Shown piece after piece: positions 25,945-34,757 of a stretch of 64,000 nucleotides of DNA. Numbering within the stretch: position 1 is the stretch's first letter; the number at the start of each line of letters is the position of its first letter. This DNA comes from Nocardia takedensis NBRC 100417 (GTDB lineage Bacteria; Actinomycetota; Actinomycetes; Mycobacteriales; Mycobacteriaceae). The position numbers and the translations under genes are program-made. A model generated the notes under the pieces. The model saw only the letters and a program-made list of their open reading frames with translations, searched no databases and was not told the DNA's origin. The stretch is taken from assembly GCF_000308695.1 (NCBI RefSeq), contig NZ_BAGG01000009.1:1-64000 (forward strand). Reading direction: 5' to 3'.

Positions 25945-26766
25945 ATGACTGATTGGCAGGCTTTCTCCGTCGAAATCAAGGACCACGTCGCCCAGGTGAC
26001 GTTGATCGGTCCCGGCAAGGGCAATGTGATGGGGCCGGATTTCTGGCGTGAGCTGCCGGAACTGTTCGCCGAACTGGACGCCGACGGCGAGGTCCGCGTC
26101 ATCGTGCTCACCGGGTCGGGCAAGAACTTCTCCTACGGCCTGGACCTGACCGGGATGTCGGGCACTTTCGCGTCGCTGCTGGCCGACCGGGCCTTCGCCG
26201 CCCCGCGCACCGATTTCCTGGTCGAACTGCGCAAGATGCAGGCGTCGATCACCGCCGTGGCGGACTGCCGTAAGCCGGTCATCGCGGCCGTCTCGGGGTG
26301 GTGCGTCGGCGGTGGCCTGGATCTGATCGCGGCCGCCGATATCCGCTTGGCCAGCGCGGAGGCCAAGTTCAGCCTGCGTGAGGCGAAGGTCGCGATCGTG
26401 GCCGACGTGGGCTCGCTGCACCGGTTGCCCGGCATCATCGGCGAGGGGCAGTTGCGCGAGTTGGCCTACACCGGCAAGGACATCGACGCGGCGCGCGCCG
26501 AGAAGATCGGTCTGGTCAGCGATGTCTACCCCGATCAGGACGCGGTTCTGGACGCCGCGCACGCGATGGCGCGCGAGATCGCCGCCAATCCGCCGCTGGT
26601 GGTGCAGGGCATCAAGGACGTGCTGGATCAGCGCACCAAGGACACCGTCGCCGCCGGTCTGCGCTACGTCGCGGCCTGGAATTCGGCGTTCCTGCCGTCG
26701 GAGGACCTCACCGAGGCCGTGCAGGCCGTATTCGAAAAGCGGGAGCCGCGTTTCCAAGGTCGCTAG
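25945..26766 (+). CDS. Enoyl-CoA hydratase/isomerase (dienoyl-CoA isomerase-like, EchA21-like)
   Basis: A 273-residue crotonase. The oxyanion loops are 'LTGSGKNFSYGLDLTGM' and 'AAVSGWCVGGGLDLIAAADI'. The segment 'FSLREAKVAIVADVGSLHRL' carries Glu and Asp residues where delta3,5-delta2,4-dienoyl-CoA isomerases have their catalytic acids, rather than the two Glu of hydratases. It therefore probably isomerises unsaturated acyl-CoA in beta-oxidation. It is a single gene with a short tail before the MarR operator. Confidence 0.8.
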   Translation: MTDWQAFSVEIKDHVAQVTLIGPGKGNVMGPDFWRELPELFAELDADGEVRVIVLTGSGKNFSYGLDLTGMSGTFASLLADRAFAAPRTDFLVELRKMQASITAVADCRKPVIAAVSGWCVGGGLDLIAAADIRLASAEAKFSLREAKVAIVADVGSLHRLPGIIGEGQLRELAYTGKDIDAARAEKIGLVSDVYPDQDAVLDAAHAMAREIAANPPLVVQGIKDVLDQRTKDTVAAGLRYVAAWNSAFLPSEDLTEAVQAVFEKREPRFQGR

Positions 26767-26800
26767 ATCGGCTTGCGTTCGCCGTCCGGTCACCGACATA

Positions 26801-26832
26801 CTTGCGTCACGCAACTAATTGTTTGACGCAAG
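26801..26832. promoter_or_regulatory. MarR-type operator
   Basis: Perfect arms CTTGCGTCA (26801-26809) and TGACGCAAG (26824-26832), 14 bp apart, with a smaller palindrome TTGCGT/ACGCAA nested in the left half (26802-26814). It ends just before the AAAGGTG ribosome-binding site of the MarR gene, an ideal autoregulation site for the regulator-efflux operon. Confidence 0.75.
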
Positions 26833-26844
26833 TAAAGGTGAACC

Positions 26845-27351
26845 GTGAATCCGGACGAACGGTCGATCGACACGATCGCGGTCCAGCTCACCCGGCTCCA
26901 GCGCATCCGTGAACGGACCGCCGCCGCCATCCGCACCGCCGACGGTGTCGATCCGGCGGCGTTCGCGCTGCTGTTCCGGCTCCTCCAGGACGGCCCGATG
27001 CGCTCGGGCGCGCTCGCCGAGGCGGTGTACAGCGACGCCTCCACGGTGAGCCGACAGGTCGGCATGCTGGTCGAGCGTGACTTGGTGCGCCGCGAACCCG
27101 ACCCCGCCGACGGCCGCGCCGCGGTCCTCACGGTCACCGACCACGGGCGCGAGGTCGCCGAACGGATTCGCCGCCGACGCCACGAGAACCTCACCCGCGT
27201 CACGGCGGACTGGTCCACCGAGGACCGCGTCCTGTTGGCCGACTTGCTCGAACGATTCGTCGACGACTTCGATCGCGCGCGAACCAGCATGGTCTCGCTG
27301 TTGCGCGATCAGCCCGACACCGGATGTCGGCCCGACAACGGCGACGAGTAG
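26845..27351 (+). CDS. MarR-family transcriptional regulator
   Basis: A 168-residue winged-helix protein. The recognition helix region is 'SDASTVSRQVGMLVERDLVR' and the wing 'REPDPADGRAAVLTVTDHGR' is the family hallmark. It starts at a GTG with AAAGGTG upstream. It lies 12 bp before a DHA2-type efflux gene on the same strand and directly after a 32-bp palindromic operator, so it very likely represses its own operon and is released by a toxic ligand exported by the pump. Confidence 0.9.
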   Translation: MNPDERSIDTIAVQLTRLQRIRERTAAAIRTADGVDPAAFALLFRLLQDGPMRSGALAEAVYSDASTVSRQVGMLVERDLVRREPDPADGRAAVLTVTDHGREVAERIRRRRHENLTRVTADWSTEDRVLLADLLERFVDDFDRARTSMVSLLRDQPDTGCRPDNGDE

Positions 27352-27363
27352 GGAGAACCGAGC

Positions 27364-29286
27364 GTGACGGCGGACATCGAGAACACGGCCACCGACAGAC
27401 CCCGGACCGACGACCGGAACGCCGTGAACGCGGCGGGTTTCACCCACCGGCAGATCCTGACCATCCTGTCCGGCCTCATGCTCGGCATGCTGCTGGCCGC
27501 CCTCGACCAGACCATCGTCTCCACGGCCATCCGCACCATCGCCGACGACCTCAACGGCTACTCGATGCAGGCATGGGCCACCACGGCCTACCTCATCACC
27601 GCCACCTTGGCGACTCCGCTCTACGGCAAACTTTCCGACATGTACGGCCGCAAGCCGTTCTTCATGACCGCCATCGTGCTGTTCGTGGTCGGCTCGCTGC
27701 TGTGCACGCTGGCGCAGTCGATGTATCAACTCGCGGCCTTCCGCGCCTTCCAAGGGCTCGGCGCGGGTGGACTCATGGCGCTGGCGCTGGCGATCCTCGG
27801 CGATATCGTCGCCCCCCGCGAACGCGCCCGCTACCAGGGCTATCTGATCGCGGTCTTCGGCTCCTCGAGCGTGCTCGGCCCGGTGCTCGGCGGTCTGTTC
27901 GCCGGACAGGACTCGCTGCTCGGGGTCAGCGGTTGGCGGTGGGTGTTCCTGGTGAACGTGCCGCTCGGGCTGATCGCGCTGGCGGTCGTGGCGCGGGTAC
28001 TGCACCTGCCCGCGCGCCCGCGCTCCACCGACCGGGTGGACTGGCTGGGCGTGCTGGTACTGGCGATCGGGCTCGCGCCGCTTCTCGTGGTCGCCGAACA
28101 GGGGCACGAATGGGGTTGGGGCAGTACGAAATCGATCACCTGTTATGTGATCGGCGCGGTCGGCGTGCTCGGGTTCGTCGCGGTGGAACGGGCCATGAAG
28201 GACAAGGCGCTGATCCCGTTGCGGATCTTCGCCGACCGCACCTTCGCCCTCGGCGTGGTCATCGCGGTGGTCGTCGGCGCGGCCATGTTCGGCGGGATCT
28301 CGTTGGCGCCGCAGTACCTGCAGGTGGTGCGCGGCGCGAGTCCGACCGTCGCCGGTCTCCAGATGCTGCCGCTGGTGCTGGGCATGATGACCGGTTCGGT
28401 GCTGGCCGGACAGATGATCTCGCGCACCGGCCGCTACCGCAGGCATCCGATTCTCGGCGGCCTCACCCTGACCCTCGGAATGTTCCTGCTGCACTACCTC
28501 GACGCCGACACCCCGCTGTGGCTGGCGATGGTCTTCATGTTCTGCGCGGGATTCGGCCTCGGCAACATCCTGCAACCGCTGACCCTGGCGTTGCAGAACG
28601 CGTTGCCGCCCAGCGATATGGGTGTGTCGACGGCGGCGGCCACCTTCTTCCGCCAGATCGGCGGCACCTTCGGCGTCGCGATCTTCCTGTCGATCCTGTT
28701 CGCCCGCACGCCGGACCGGATCGCCGACCAATTGCGTTCGGCCGCCGACGATCCGACATTCCAGCAGGCGGTGGCGGCCGGGGCCGCGGGCAACCGGCCC
28801 GAGGACGCCGCGCTGGCGAAAGGTCTGCTCGCCCACGACACTTCCGCCGCGAGCGAGGTACTGCGCGACAGTTCGATCATCCAGCGGCTCAGTCCCGCCC
28901 TGGCGCGGCCGTTCCAGGTCGGGTTCGCCGAGGCGATGTCGACGGTGTTCCTGGTCGGCGCGGGCGTCGCTCTGGTCGGGTTTGTGCTGGTGTTGTTCTG
29001 GAAGGAGATTCCGCTGCGCACGGCGGGCGGTATCCAGGCGGCGGGCGAACCGACACCCGAACCCGTTGCCGCCGTGGTCGGCCCGACCGGACTGCCGCCC
29101 GTGGGGGAGTCGAACGCGGCGATGCCGAACGCAGCGGTCCCGGATGTCGTGGTCCCGGATGTCGTGGTCCCGGATGTCGTGGTCCCGGATGTCGTGGTCC
29201 CGGATGTCGAGGAATCGAACGCCGCGACACCGAAGTCGGCAGGGCCGGACGCGGAACCCGAACGCGGTGGGGCGGATCGGCGCTGA
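27364..29286 (+). CDS. DHA2-family (EmrB/QacA) multidrug efflux MFS transporter
   Basis: A 640-residue protein with 14 predicted membrane helices. Landmarks are 'MLAALDQTIVSTAIRTIADD' (motif D1), 'PLYGKLSDMYGRKPFF' (motif A) and 'GSSSVLGPVLGGLFAG' (motif C, antiporter). A soluble insert lies before the final helix (near residues 465-515). After that helix the C-terminal tail of about 90 residues is disordered and contains a five-copy PDVVV repeat. It starts at a GTG 12 bp after the MarR gene. Export of lipophilic drugs by proton antiport is expected. Confidence 0.9.
   Translation: MTADIENTATDRPRTDDRNAVNAAGFTHRQILTILSGLMLGMLLAALDQTIVSTAIRTIADDLNGYSMQAWATTAYLITATLATPLYGKLSDMYGRKPFFMTAIVLFVVGSLLCTLAQSMYQLAAFRAFQGLGAGGLMALALAILGDIVAPRERARYQGYLIAVFGSSSVLGPVLGGLFAGQDSLLGVSGWRWVFLVNVPLGLIALAVVARVLHLPARPRSTDRVDWLGVLVLAIGLAPLLVVAEQGHEWGWGSTKSITCYVIGAVGVLGFVAVERAMKDKALIPLRIFADRTFALGVVIAVVVGAAMFGGISLAPQYLQVVRGASPTVAGLQMLPLVLGMMTGSVLAGQMISRTGRYRRHPILGGLTLTLGMFLLHYLDADTPLWLAMVFMFCAGFGLGNILQPLTLALQNALPPSDMGVSTAAATFFRQIGGTFGVAIFLSILFARTPDRIADQLRSAADDPTFQQAVAAGAAGNRPEDAALAKGLLAHDTSAASEVLRDSSIIQRLSPALARPFQVGFAEAMSTVFLVGAGVALVGFVLVLFWKEIPLRTAGGIQAAGEPTPEPVAAVVGPTGLPPVGESNAAMPNAAVPDVVVPDVVVPDVVVPDVVVPDVEESNAATPKSAGPDAEPERGGADRR
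29136..29210. repeat. 15-bp tandem repeat, five copies, in the efflux pump tail
   Basis: ggtcccggatgtcgt is repeated head-to-tail at 29136, 29151, 29166, 29181 and 29196; the first four copies are identical and the last ends in a instead of t. Each unit encodes five residues (PDVVV), so copy number can change without a frameshift. Such near-identical copies suggest a recent or variable array. Confidence 0.9.
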
Positions 29287-29446
29287 GGTGGGGTCCGCAC
29301 CGCACCCAAGGGTGGGGCGGGTGATTCGCCCGAGGGGAGGGTTGTTCGCCCCCTAGGGGTGGCTGTTTCCGGTGGTCGGCGGCCATAACGTTGTTCTCAT
29401 CGGAAGCCGGGAACGTCCCGGATCGCGAACCTCAGGAGAACACCAC

Positions 29447-29686
29447 ATGCGGATCACATCGCTCGTCGCCGCCGGCCTGATCGCCACCGCTGCCGTCGCC
29501 GGGGTGTCGACGGCAGCATCGGCCTCCGCCGCGCCGCAGTACCACACCGCGTCCACCGGGTACTACTACGGCACCTACGCCACCCTGGAAGCCTGCCGCG
29601 CCGACGGCGAGTCGCCGAGCACCGGCGGCTGGTACTGGGAGTGCGTGGAGACCTGGAGCGGCTGGGATCTCTACATCTACTACTGA
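29447..29686 (+). CDS. Small secreted Tyr/Trp-rich protein
   Basis: A 79-residue protein with an AGGAG site and an ATG at 29447. Residues 1-28 are a signal peptide ([20 protein letters not shown], cleavage near 'ASASA'). The mature 51 residues hold two cysteines (EACRAD and WECVET), probably a disulfide, and many aromatic residues ([21 protein letters not shown]). Similar small secreted proteins are common in Nocardia and Streptomyces without known function. A strong terminator follows. Confidence 0.75.
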   Translation: MRITSLVAAGLIATAAVAGVSTAASASAAPQYHTASTGYYYGTYATLEACRADGESPSTGGWYWECVETWSGWDLYIYY

Positions 29687-29699
29687 TCCCGCACAGAGT

Positions 29700-29729
29700 A
29701 AGGGGCGTCCGGAGATCCGGACGCCCCTT
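29700..29729. terminator. Bidirectional intrinsic terminator
   Basis: Perfect 13-bp arms aaggggcgtccgg (29700-29712) and ccggacgcccctt (29717-29729) with a 4-base loop agat. It separates the convergent secreted-protein and ppa genes. Confidence 0.9.
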
Positions 29730-29748
29730 CTCGCTGTTCGAAACCGGC

Positions 29749-30237
29749 TCAGTGGCCCTGTTCCTGCAGGCGCTTCAGCGACGCTTCCACCTCGGCCTCG
29801 GCCTCGGCGCGACCGACCCACTCCGAGCCCTTCACGTACTTGCCCGGCTCCAGATCCTTGTACCGCTCGAAGAAGTGCTTGATGGCGGCCAACTCGAATT
29901 CCGGCACGTCGGCCAGATCCTGGATGTGCGCCCAGCGCGGGTCGCCCGCGGGCACGCACAACACCTTGGCGTCGCCGCCCGCCTCGTCCTCCATCTTGTA
30001 CATCGCGACCGGACGGGCCTCGACGATCACGCCCGGGAACACCGAATCGGGCAGCAGGACCAGCGCGTCCAGCGGGTCGCCGTCCTCGCCGAGGGTGTTC
30101 TCGATGAAGCCGTAGTCGGCCGGGTAGGCCATCGACGTGTAGAGGTAGCGATCCAGCCGCACGCGGCCGGTCTCGTGGTCGACCTCGTACTTGTTGCGGG
30201 ACCCCTTCGGGATCTCGATGGTGACGTCGAACTCCAC
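29749..30237 (-). CDS. ppa: Inorganic pyrophosphatase
   Basis: A 162-residue family I soluble pyrophosphatase. '[13 protein letters not shown]' carries the substrate-binding Lys/Arg, and '[12 protein letters not shown]' is the metal-binding signature with three aspartates. '[14 protein letters not shown]' near the C terminus is typical. It hydrolyses PPi to drive biosynthetic reactions in the cytoplasm. It is divergent from dacB, as in M. tuberculosis (Rv3628 and Rv3627c). Confidence 0.95.
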   Translation of the reverse strand: MEFDVTIEIPKGSRNKYEVDHETGRVRLDRYLYTSMAYPADYGFIENTLGEDGDPLDALVLLPDSVFPGVIVEARPVAMYKMEDEAGGDAKVLCVPAGDPRWAHIQDLADVPEFELAAIKHFFERYKDLEPGKYVKGSEWVGRAEAEAEVEASLKRLQEQGH

Positions 30238-30446
30238 GCCATCTCCTTCTATGGTGCATTCATCGGCTCAGCTGGCGCGCACGCCGACTCGCCATGCTGT
30301 TCGGGGGAACGGTAGCGGTACGAGGATAGTGTGGTCGGCGGAGCCGATACTTTGAAGGGCGGTGATCGGCGCACGGCGTCGATCGCGGTGGTGCACGACA
30401 AACGTCGATCGGTGTGCGGCGGCGGAGTCAGGGAGACGGCGGGCCA

Positions 30447-31919
30447 ATGGTTGGTAACGGACGCAACATCGGTGAATTGGCCGCCAGACGGCGGCGCCGG
30501 ACCTGGATCGCCCTCGGGCTGAGTTTCGTCGTCGTGGTCGCGGTGCTCGTCGCGGGCCTGGTGATCGTGCGGCCGTGGACCCCCGAATTCCGGCACGGCG
30601 GCCTGACCGTCGCCGAACCGCCCGCGCCCGTCCGTCCCACCCCTCGACTCGTCCCCGCTCCCGCGAGCGCGCCCGCGCCCAGTCCGGCGGGCATCGGCGC
30701 GGCGCTGGGCCCGGTGGTCGGCAATCCGGATCTCGGCGCGTTCACCGGCATCGTCACCGACGCCGACAGCGCCACGACGCTGTGGAGTTCGGACCCGACC
30801 AAGCCGATGATCCCGTCCTCGACGGCCAAGATCCTGACCACCGCCGCGGCGCTGCTCGCGCTGCCCGAGGACCAGCGGGTGGTCACCCGGGTCGTCACGG
30901 GTTCGGCGGCGGGGGAGGCCGTGCTGGTCGGCGGCGGCGACCCCACCCTGACCGCGCGCCCCGACGGCCTCGGCTACTACCCGAACAGCGCCCGACTCTC
31001 GGATCTGGTCGAGCAGATCCGGTCCTCGGGCCGTCCGGTGGACACCATCGTCGTCGACACCTCCGCCTACACGGGGGCGACGATGGCGCAGGGCTGGGAC
31101 CCGATCGACGTGCCGGAAGGCTCGATCGCCCCGATCGAGTCGGTGATGATCGACGGCGGCAGGCTCGACCCGCTGGTCGAATACTCGCCGCGCACCTCGA
31201 CCCCGGCCTTGGACGCGGGACGGCAGTTGGCGACCGCGCTCGGACTCGACCCGTCGCGAGTGCGGGCCGGGTCCGCCGTGGCGGGCGCGGCCGAGTTGGC
31301 CAGCGTGCGGTCCGCGCCGTTGCGCGACCGGTTGCGCGACATGATGGTGCATTCGGACAATGTGCTCGCCGAGACGATCGGCCGGGAGATCGCCGTCGCC
31401 ACCGGACGCGAACCCTCCTTCGCGGGCGCGGTCGCCGCGGTGGCCGACACGCTGCGTAAGGCCGGATTCGACCTGACCGGGGCGACGATGTTCGACGGCA
31501 GCGGCTTGTCGGTCGACGACCGCCTGCCCGCGCGCCTGCTCGACGAGATCCTGGCCACCGCCGCCCGCGCGGACGGTGTGGGCGCGGGCGGCGAGGCCAC
31601 GACGGTGCAGTCCGGGCAGGCGAAGCCGCGGACCGACGAACTGGCCGCCACCCTGGCCCCGCTGCTCGACGCGCTCCCGGTCGCGGGGGCGACGGGGTCG
31701 CTGACCAGTCGGTATGTCACCGCGAATCGCGGGGCCGCCGGATGGGTGCGCGCCAAGACCGGAACTCTCTCGGTCGCCAGCGCGTTGGTCGGATATGTGC
31801 TCGACCGGGACGGCCGGGTGCTGACCTTCGCGCTGATGTCCAACGATCGGCCGCCCGAGGTGAGCAGACCAGCCTTGGACGCCATCGCGGGCACGCTGCG
31901 CAACTGCGGATGCTCGTGA
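30447..31919 (+). CDS. dacB: D-alanyl-D-alanine carboxypeptidase/endopeptidase (PBP4, S13 family)
   Basis: A 490-residue penicillin-binding protein with an N-terminal membrane anchor (IALGLSFVVVVAVLVAGLVI) followed by a Pro/Ala-rich linker. The three active-site motifs are present: SxxK in 'PSSTAKILTTAA', SxN in 'VHSDNVLAET' and KTG in 'RAKTGTLSVASA'. It trims peptidoglycan stem peptides outside the membrane. The ATG at 30447 has GGGAGA upstream. It is the first gene of the dacB-metalloprotease-tilS-hpt series. Confidence 0.9.
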   Translation: MVGNGRNIGELAARRRRRTWIALGLSFVVVVAVLVAGLVIVRPWTPEFRHGGLTVAEPPAPVRPTPRLVPAPASAPAPSPAGIGAALGPVVGNPDLGAFTGIVTDADSATTLWSSDPTKPMIPSSTAKILTTAAALLALPEDQRVVTRVVTGSAAGEAVLVGGGDPTLTARPDGLGYYPNSARLSDLVEQIRSSGRPVDTIVVDTSAYTGATMAQGWDPIDVPEGSIAPIESVMIDGGRLDPLVEYSPRTSTPALDAGRQLATALGLDPSRVRAGSAVAGAAELASVRSAPLRDRLRDMMVHSDNVLAETIGREIAVATGREPSFAGAVAAVADTLRKAGFDLTGATMFDGSGLSVDDRLPARLLDEILATAARADGVGAGGEATTVQSGQAKPRTDELAATLAPLLDALPVAGATGSLTSRYVTANRGAAGWVRAKTGTLSVASALVGYVLDRDGRVLTFALMSNDRPPEVSRPALDAIAGTLRNCGCS

Positions 31920-31932
31920 CAGGTGGTTGACC

Positions 31933-33042
31933 ATGTTCGAAGGCGCTGACACAGCGGGCGAGTCCGATATCGCGGTCCCCGACCAGGACCAGCGGCCCGG
32001 TAGACGCAGCGGTCTGACCGGTGCCGTCGACTGGCGACTGGCCGCGCGCACCGGCGGCGCGCTGGTGCCGCCCGGCCCGCGCACGTCCCGGTTCTTCGCC
32101 GAACAGGCCGTGGAGGAACTGGCGCGGGCTTCGGTGCGCGCCGAAGGGCCGGTGCGCGAGGTCACCGGGTTGCTCGACGACCGTCCGGTGCCCGCCGCCC
32201 GGATCGTGGACAGGCGCGGCTGGATCGGGGCCGCCGCGGATTCGATGGCCGCGCTGACGGGTACCGAGGCCGAGCCCGCGGGCCGATTCGCCGGGAAGCC
32301 CGCGGGGGTGCAGGCCGGGGCGATGCTGGCGTTCCTGTCCACCGCGATCCTCGGCCAGTACGACCCGTTCACCGGCGAGGACGGCACGCTGCTGCTGGTC
32401 GCCCCGAACATCGTCGCCGTGGAACGGTTGCTAGGTGTCGCGCCCAGCGATTTCCGGTTCTGGGTGTGCTTGCACGAGGTGACCCACCGGGTGCAGTTCT
32501 CCTCCGCGCCGTGGCTGGCCGACTACATGAAGGCCAATGTCGAGATCCTCGGCGAGGTCGGCGACGAACCGATGGCCGAGATGCTCTCGCGCCTGGTCGA
32601 GGAGGTGCGCGAACGCCGCCGCGGCGGCGGGGCCGACGATCCCGCGAGCCGCGGCATCGTCGGGTTGCTGCGCGCCACCCAGGCTCCCGCGCAGCGCGAG
32701 GCGCTGGACCGGATGCTGATGCTGGGCACCCTGCTCGAAGGGCACGCCGACCACGTCATGGACGCGGTCGGCCCGGCGGTGGTTCCCACAGTCGAGCAGA
32801 TCCGCGCGGCCTTCGACAAGCGCCGCACGCGTCCGACCAACCCGATCCAGCGCCTGTTGCGCGCCTTGCTCGGCGTGGACGCGAAGGTGGCGCAGTACGT
32901 GCGCGGCAAGGCGTTCGTCGACCACGTCGTCGGGCGCGTCGGGATGACGGAGTTCAACGTCGTCTGGACCGACGACTACACCCTTCCGCTACCGGAGGAG
33001 ATCGAGGACGGTGACCGCTGGATCGCGCGGGTGCTCGGCTGA
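31933..33042 (+). CDS. Zinc-dependent metalloprotease (DUF2342, 'F420 biosynthesis-associated')
   Basis: A 369-residue zincin-like protein with 'FWVCLHEVTHRVQFSSAPWL' as the HExxH site and a conserved downstream helix (LEGHADHVMDAVG) that probably gives the third ligand. The family is restricted to actinobacteria and always lies between dacB and tilS; its annotation as F420-associated comes from phylogenetic co-occurrence, and the substrate is unknown. AGGTGG is 6 bases before the ATG at 31933. Confidence 0.85.
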   Translation: MFEGADTAGESDIAVPDQDQRPGRRSGLTGAVDWRLAARTGGALVPPGPRTSRFFAEQAVEELARASVRAEGPVREVTGLLDDRPVPAARIVDRRGWIGAAADSMAALTGTEAEPAGRFAGKPAGVQAGAMLAFLSTAILGQYDPFTGEDGTLLLVAPNIVAVERLLGVAPSDFRFWVCLHEVTHRVQFSSAPWLADYMKANVEILGEVGDEPMAEMLSRLVEEVRERRRGGGADDPASRGIVGLLRATQAPAQREALDRMLMLGTLLEGHADHVMDAVGPAVVPTVEQIRAAFDKRRTRPTNPIQRLLRALLGVDAKVAQYVRGKAFVDHVVGRVGMTEFNVVWTDDYTLPLPEEIEDGDRWIARVLG

Positions 33043-33087
33043 GCCCGCGCGGCCGACCGGCGACCCTCGGATCGGTACTCTGCGGAT

Positions 33088-34143
33088 ATGGGCCGTAGAG
33101 CAGCAGCGCCCGATCCCGCGGCGCGCAGGCTGCCCGAGACGGCCGCCGTCCTCGAGGTGCGCCGCGCCGTGCGGATGTGGTTGCGGCAGTTCACGACCGG
33201 CGACGAGGGCGCGGTGGCGGTGGCGCTGTCCGGCGGGGCCGATTCGCTCGCGCTGACCGCCGCCGCCGTCGTGGAGGCCCCCGCGGTGGACGCGTTGATC
33301 GTGGACCACGGACTCCAGGCCGGATCGGATCGCGTGGCCGCGGAAGCGGCGGCCACGGCCACCGCGTTGGGCTGTCGTTCCGCGCGGGTGCTGCCGGTTG
33401 TGGTCGACCGGTCCGGCGGCCTCGAGGCGGCGGCGCGGCGGGCCCGCTACGGCGCGTTGGCGGCGGCGCGGGCGGGCGGTCCGGTCCTGCTCGGCCACAC
33501 CCTCGACGATCAGGCCGAGACGGTGTTGCTGGGCCTCGCGCGTGGCTCCGGTGGACGCTCGATCCAAGGGATGGCCGCCTACAGCGCGCCCTGGGGGCGG
33601 CCGCTGCTGGGCGTGCGCCGCGCGGTCACCAGGGCGCTGTGCGCCGACCTGGGCGTTCGGGTCTTCGAGGACCCGCACAACAGCGCGCCCGAGTTCACCC
33701 GGGTACGGGTACGCCACGAAGTGCTGCCGCTGCTCGAGGACGTCCTGGGCGGCGGAGTCGCCGAAGCGCTGGCCCGCACGTCCGCGCAGTTGCGCGAGGA
33801 CGTCGCGGTCCTGGACGAATTGGCCGAGGAGTTGCTGGCTGCGGCGGCCGCGGGCGGAGAGGACGCGACCGCACCCGGCGATCATGCGGTGACCCTCGCG
33901 GTGGAGATCCTCGCCACGGCCCCCGCCGCGCTGCGCCGCCGGGCGATCCGGGCGTGGCTGCTCGACGGTGGCGCGAAAGCCCTGACCGACAAACACCTGC
34001 GTTCGGTGGACGCGCTGGTCACGGCTTGGCGCGGTCAGGGCGGGGTGGCCGTGGGCGGCGGATCGCCGGGGACGAGGTTGGTCGCCGCGCGCGAACGTGG
34101 CAGGCTGACACTGCGGTGGCGTCGGTCGACGCCACCGCAGTGA
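33088..34143 (+). CDS. tilS: tRNA(Ile)-lysidine synthase
   Basis: A 351-residue N-type ATP pyrophosphatase. The PP-loop is '[15 protein letters not shown]' near residue 50, followed by 'LIVDHGLQ' and '[20 protein letters not shown]', all conserved in TilS. '[12 protein letters not shown]' marks the tRNA-binding region. It converts C34 of tRNA(Ile2) to lysidine so that AUA is read as Ile. It is followed by hpt with an overlapping alternative start. Confidence 0.95.
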   Translation: MGRRAAAPDPAARRLPETAAVLEVRRAVRMWLRQFTTGDEGAVAVALSGGADSLALTAAAVVEAPAVDALIVDHGLQAGSDRVAAEAAATATALGCRSARVLPVVVDRSGGLEAAARRARYGALAAARAGGPVLLGHTLDDQAETVLLGLARGSGGRSIQGMAAYSAPWGRPLLGVRRAVTRALCADLGVRVFEDPHNSAPEFTRVRVRHEVLPLLEDVLGGGVAEALARTSAQLREDVAVLDELAEELLAAAAAGGEDATAPGDHAVTLAVEILATAPAALRRRAIRAWLLDGGAKALTDKHLRSVDALVTAWRGQGGVAVGGGSPGTRLVAARERGRLTLRWRRSTPPQ

Positions 34144-34202
34144 CTGATGCCGATCGGGCTTCGGCCCGTGGGGCCGACGACCACGGAAGGACACCACACC
34201 TC

Positions 34203-34757
34203 GTGTACGAGGACGACATCGCGTCGGTGCTGATCACCCGGGAACAGATCGCCGCCAAGACCGAGGAACTGGCGAAGATCATCGCCGAACGCTATCCGGT
34301 CGGCGCCCCGGAAGGGGATCTGCTGCTGGTCGGCGTGCTCAAGGGCGCGATCTTCTTCATGACCGATCTCGCCAAAGCGCTGCCCATCCCCACCCAGATG
34401 GAATTCATGGCCGTGTCCTCCTACGGTTCGTCCACCTCGTCCTCGGGCGTGGTGCGGATCATGAAGGATCTGGACAAGGACATCGCGGGACGCAACGTCC
34501 TGATCGTCGAGGACATCATCGATTCGGGGCTCACCCTGTCCTGGTTGATGCGCAACCTGTCGACCCGCAACCCGGCCTCCCTCGAGGTGGTGACGTTGCT
34601 CCGCAAACCGGACGCGCTGCGCACCCCGGTCGAGGTCGCCCACGTCGGCTTCGACATCCCCAACGAGTTCGTGGTCGGGTACGGCTTGGACTTCGCCGAG
34701 CGCTACCGCGACCTGCCCTACATCGGGACGCTGAACCCGAAGGTCTACGGCGGCTGA
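34203..34757 (+). CDS. hpt: Hypoxanthine phosphoribosyltransferase
   Basis: A 184-residue PRTase. The PRPP loop is '[17 protein letters not shown]', with '[15 protein letters not shown]' and the flexible loop '[13 protein letters not shown]', all typical of HPRT. It salvages hypoxanthine and guanine. The GTG at 34203 gives the usual length with AAGGA about 11 bases upstream. A GTG at 34140 overlapping the tilS stop (GTGA) would add 21 residues and is an alternative. Its 3' end overlaps the convergent pseudokinase gene by 13 bp. Confidence 0.95.
   Translation: MYEDDIASVLITREQIAAKTEELAKIIAERYPVGAPEGDLLLVGVLKGAIFFMTDLAKALPIPTQMEFMAVSSYGSSTSSSGVVRIMKDLDKDIAGRNVLIVEDIIDSGLTLSWLMRNLSTRNPASLEVVTLLRKPDALRTPVEVAHVGFDIPNEFVVGYGLDFAERYRDLPYIGTLNPKVYGG

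Noticed and set aside
29136-29210. CRISPR-like array
   Set aside because: The 15-bp units are directly adjacent without spacers and in frame within a gene; this is a coding tandem repeat.
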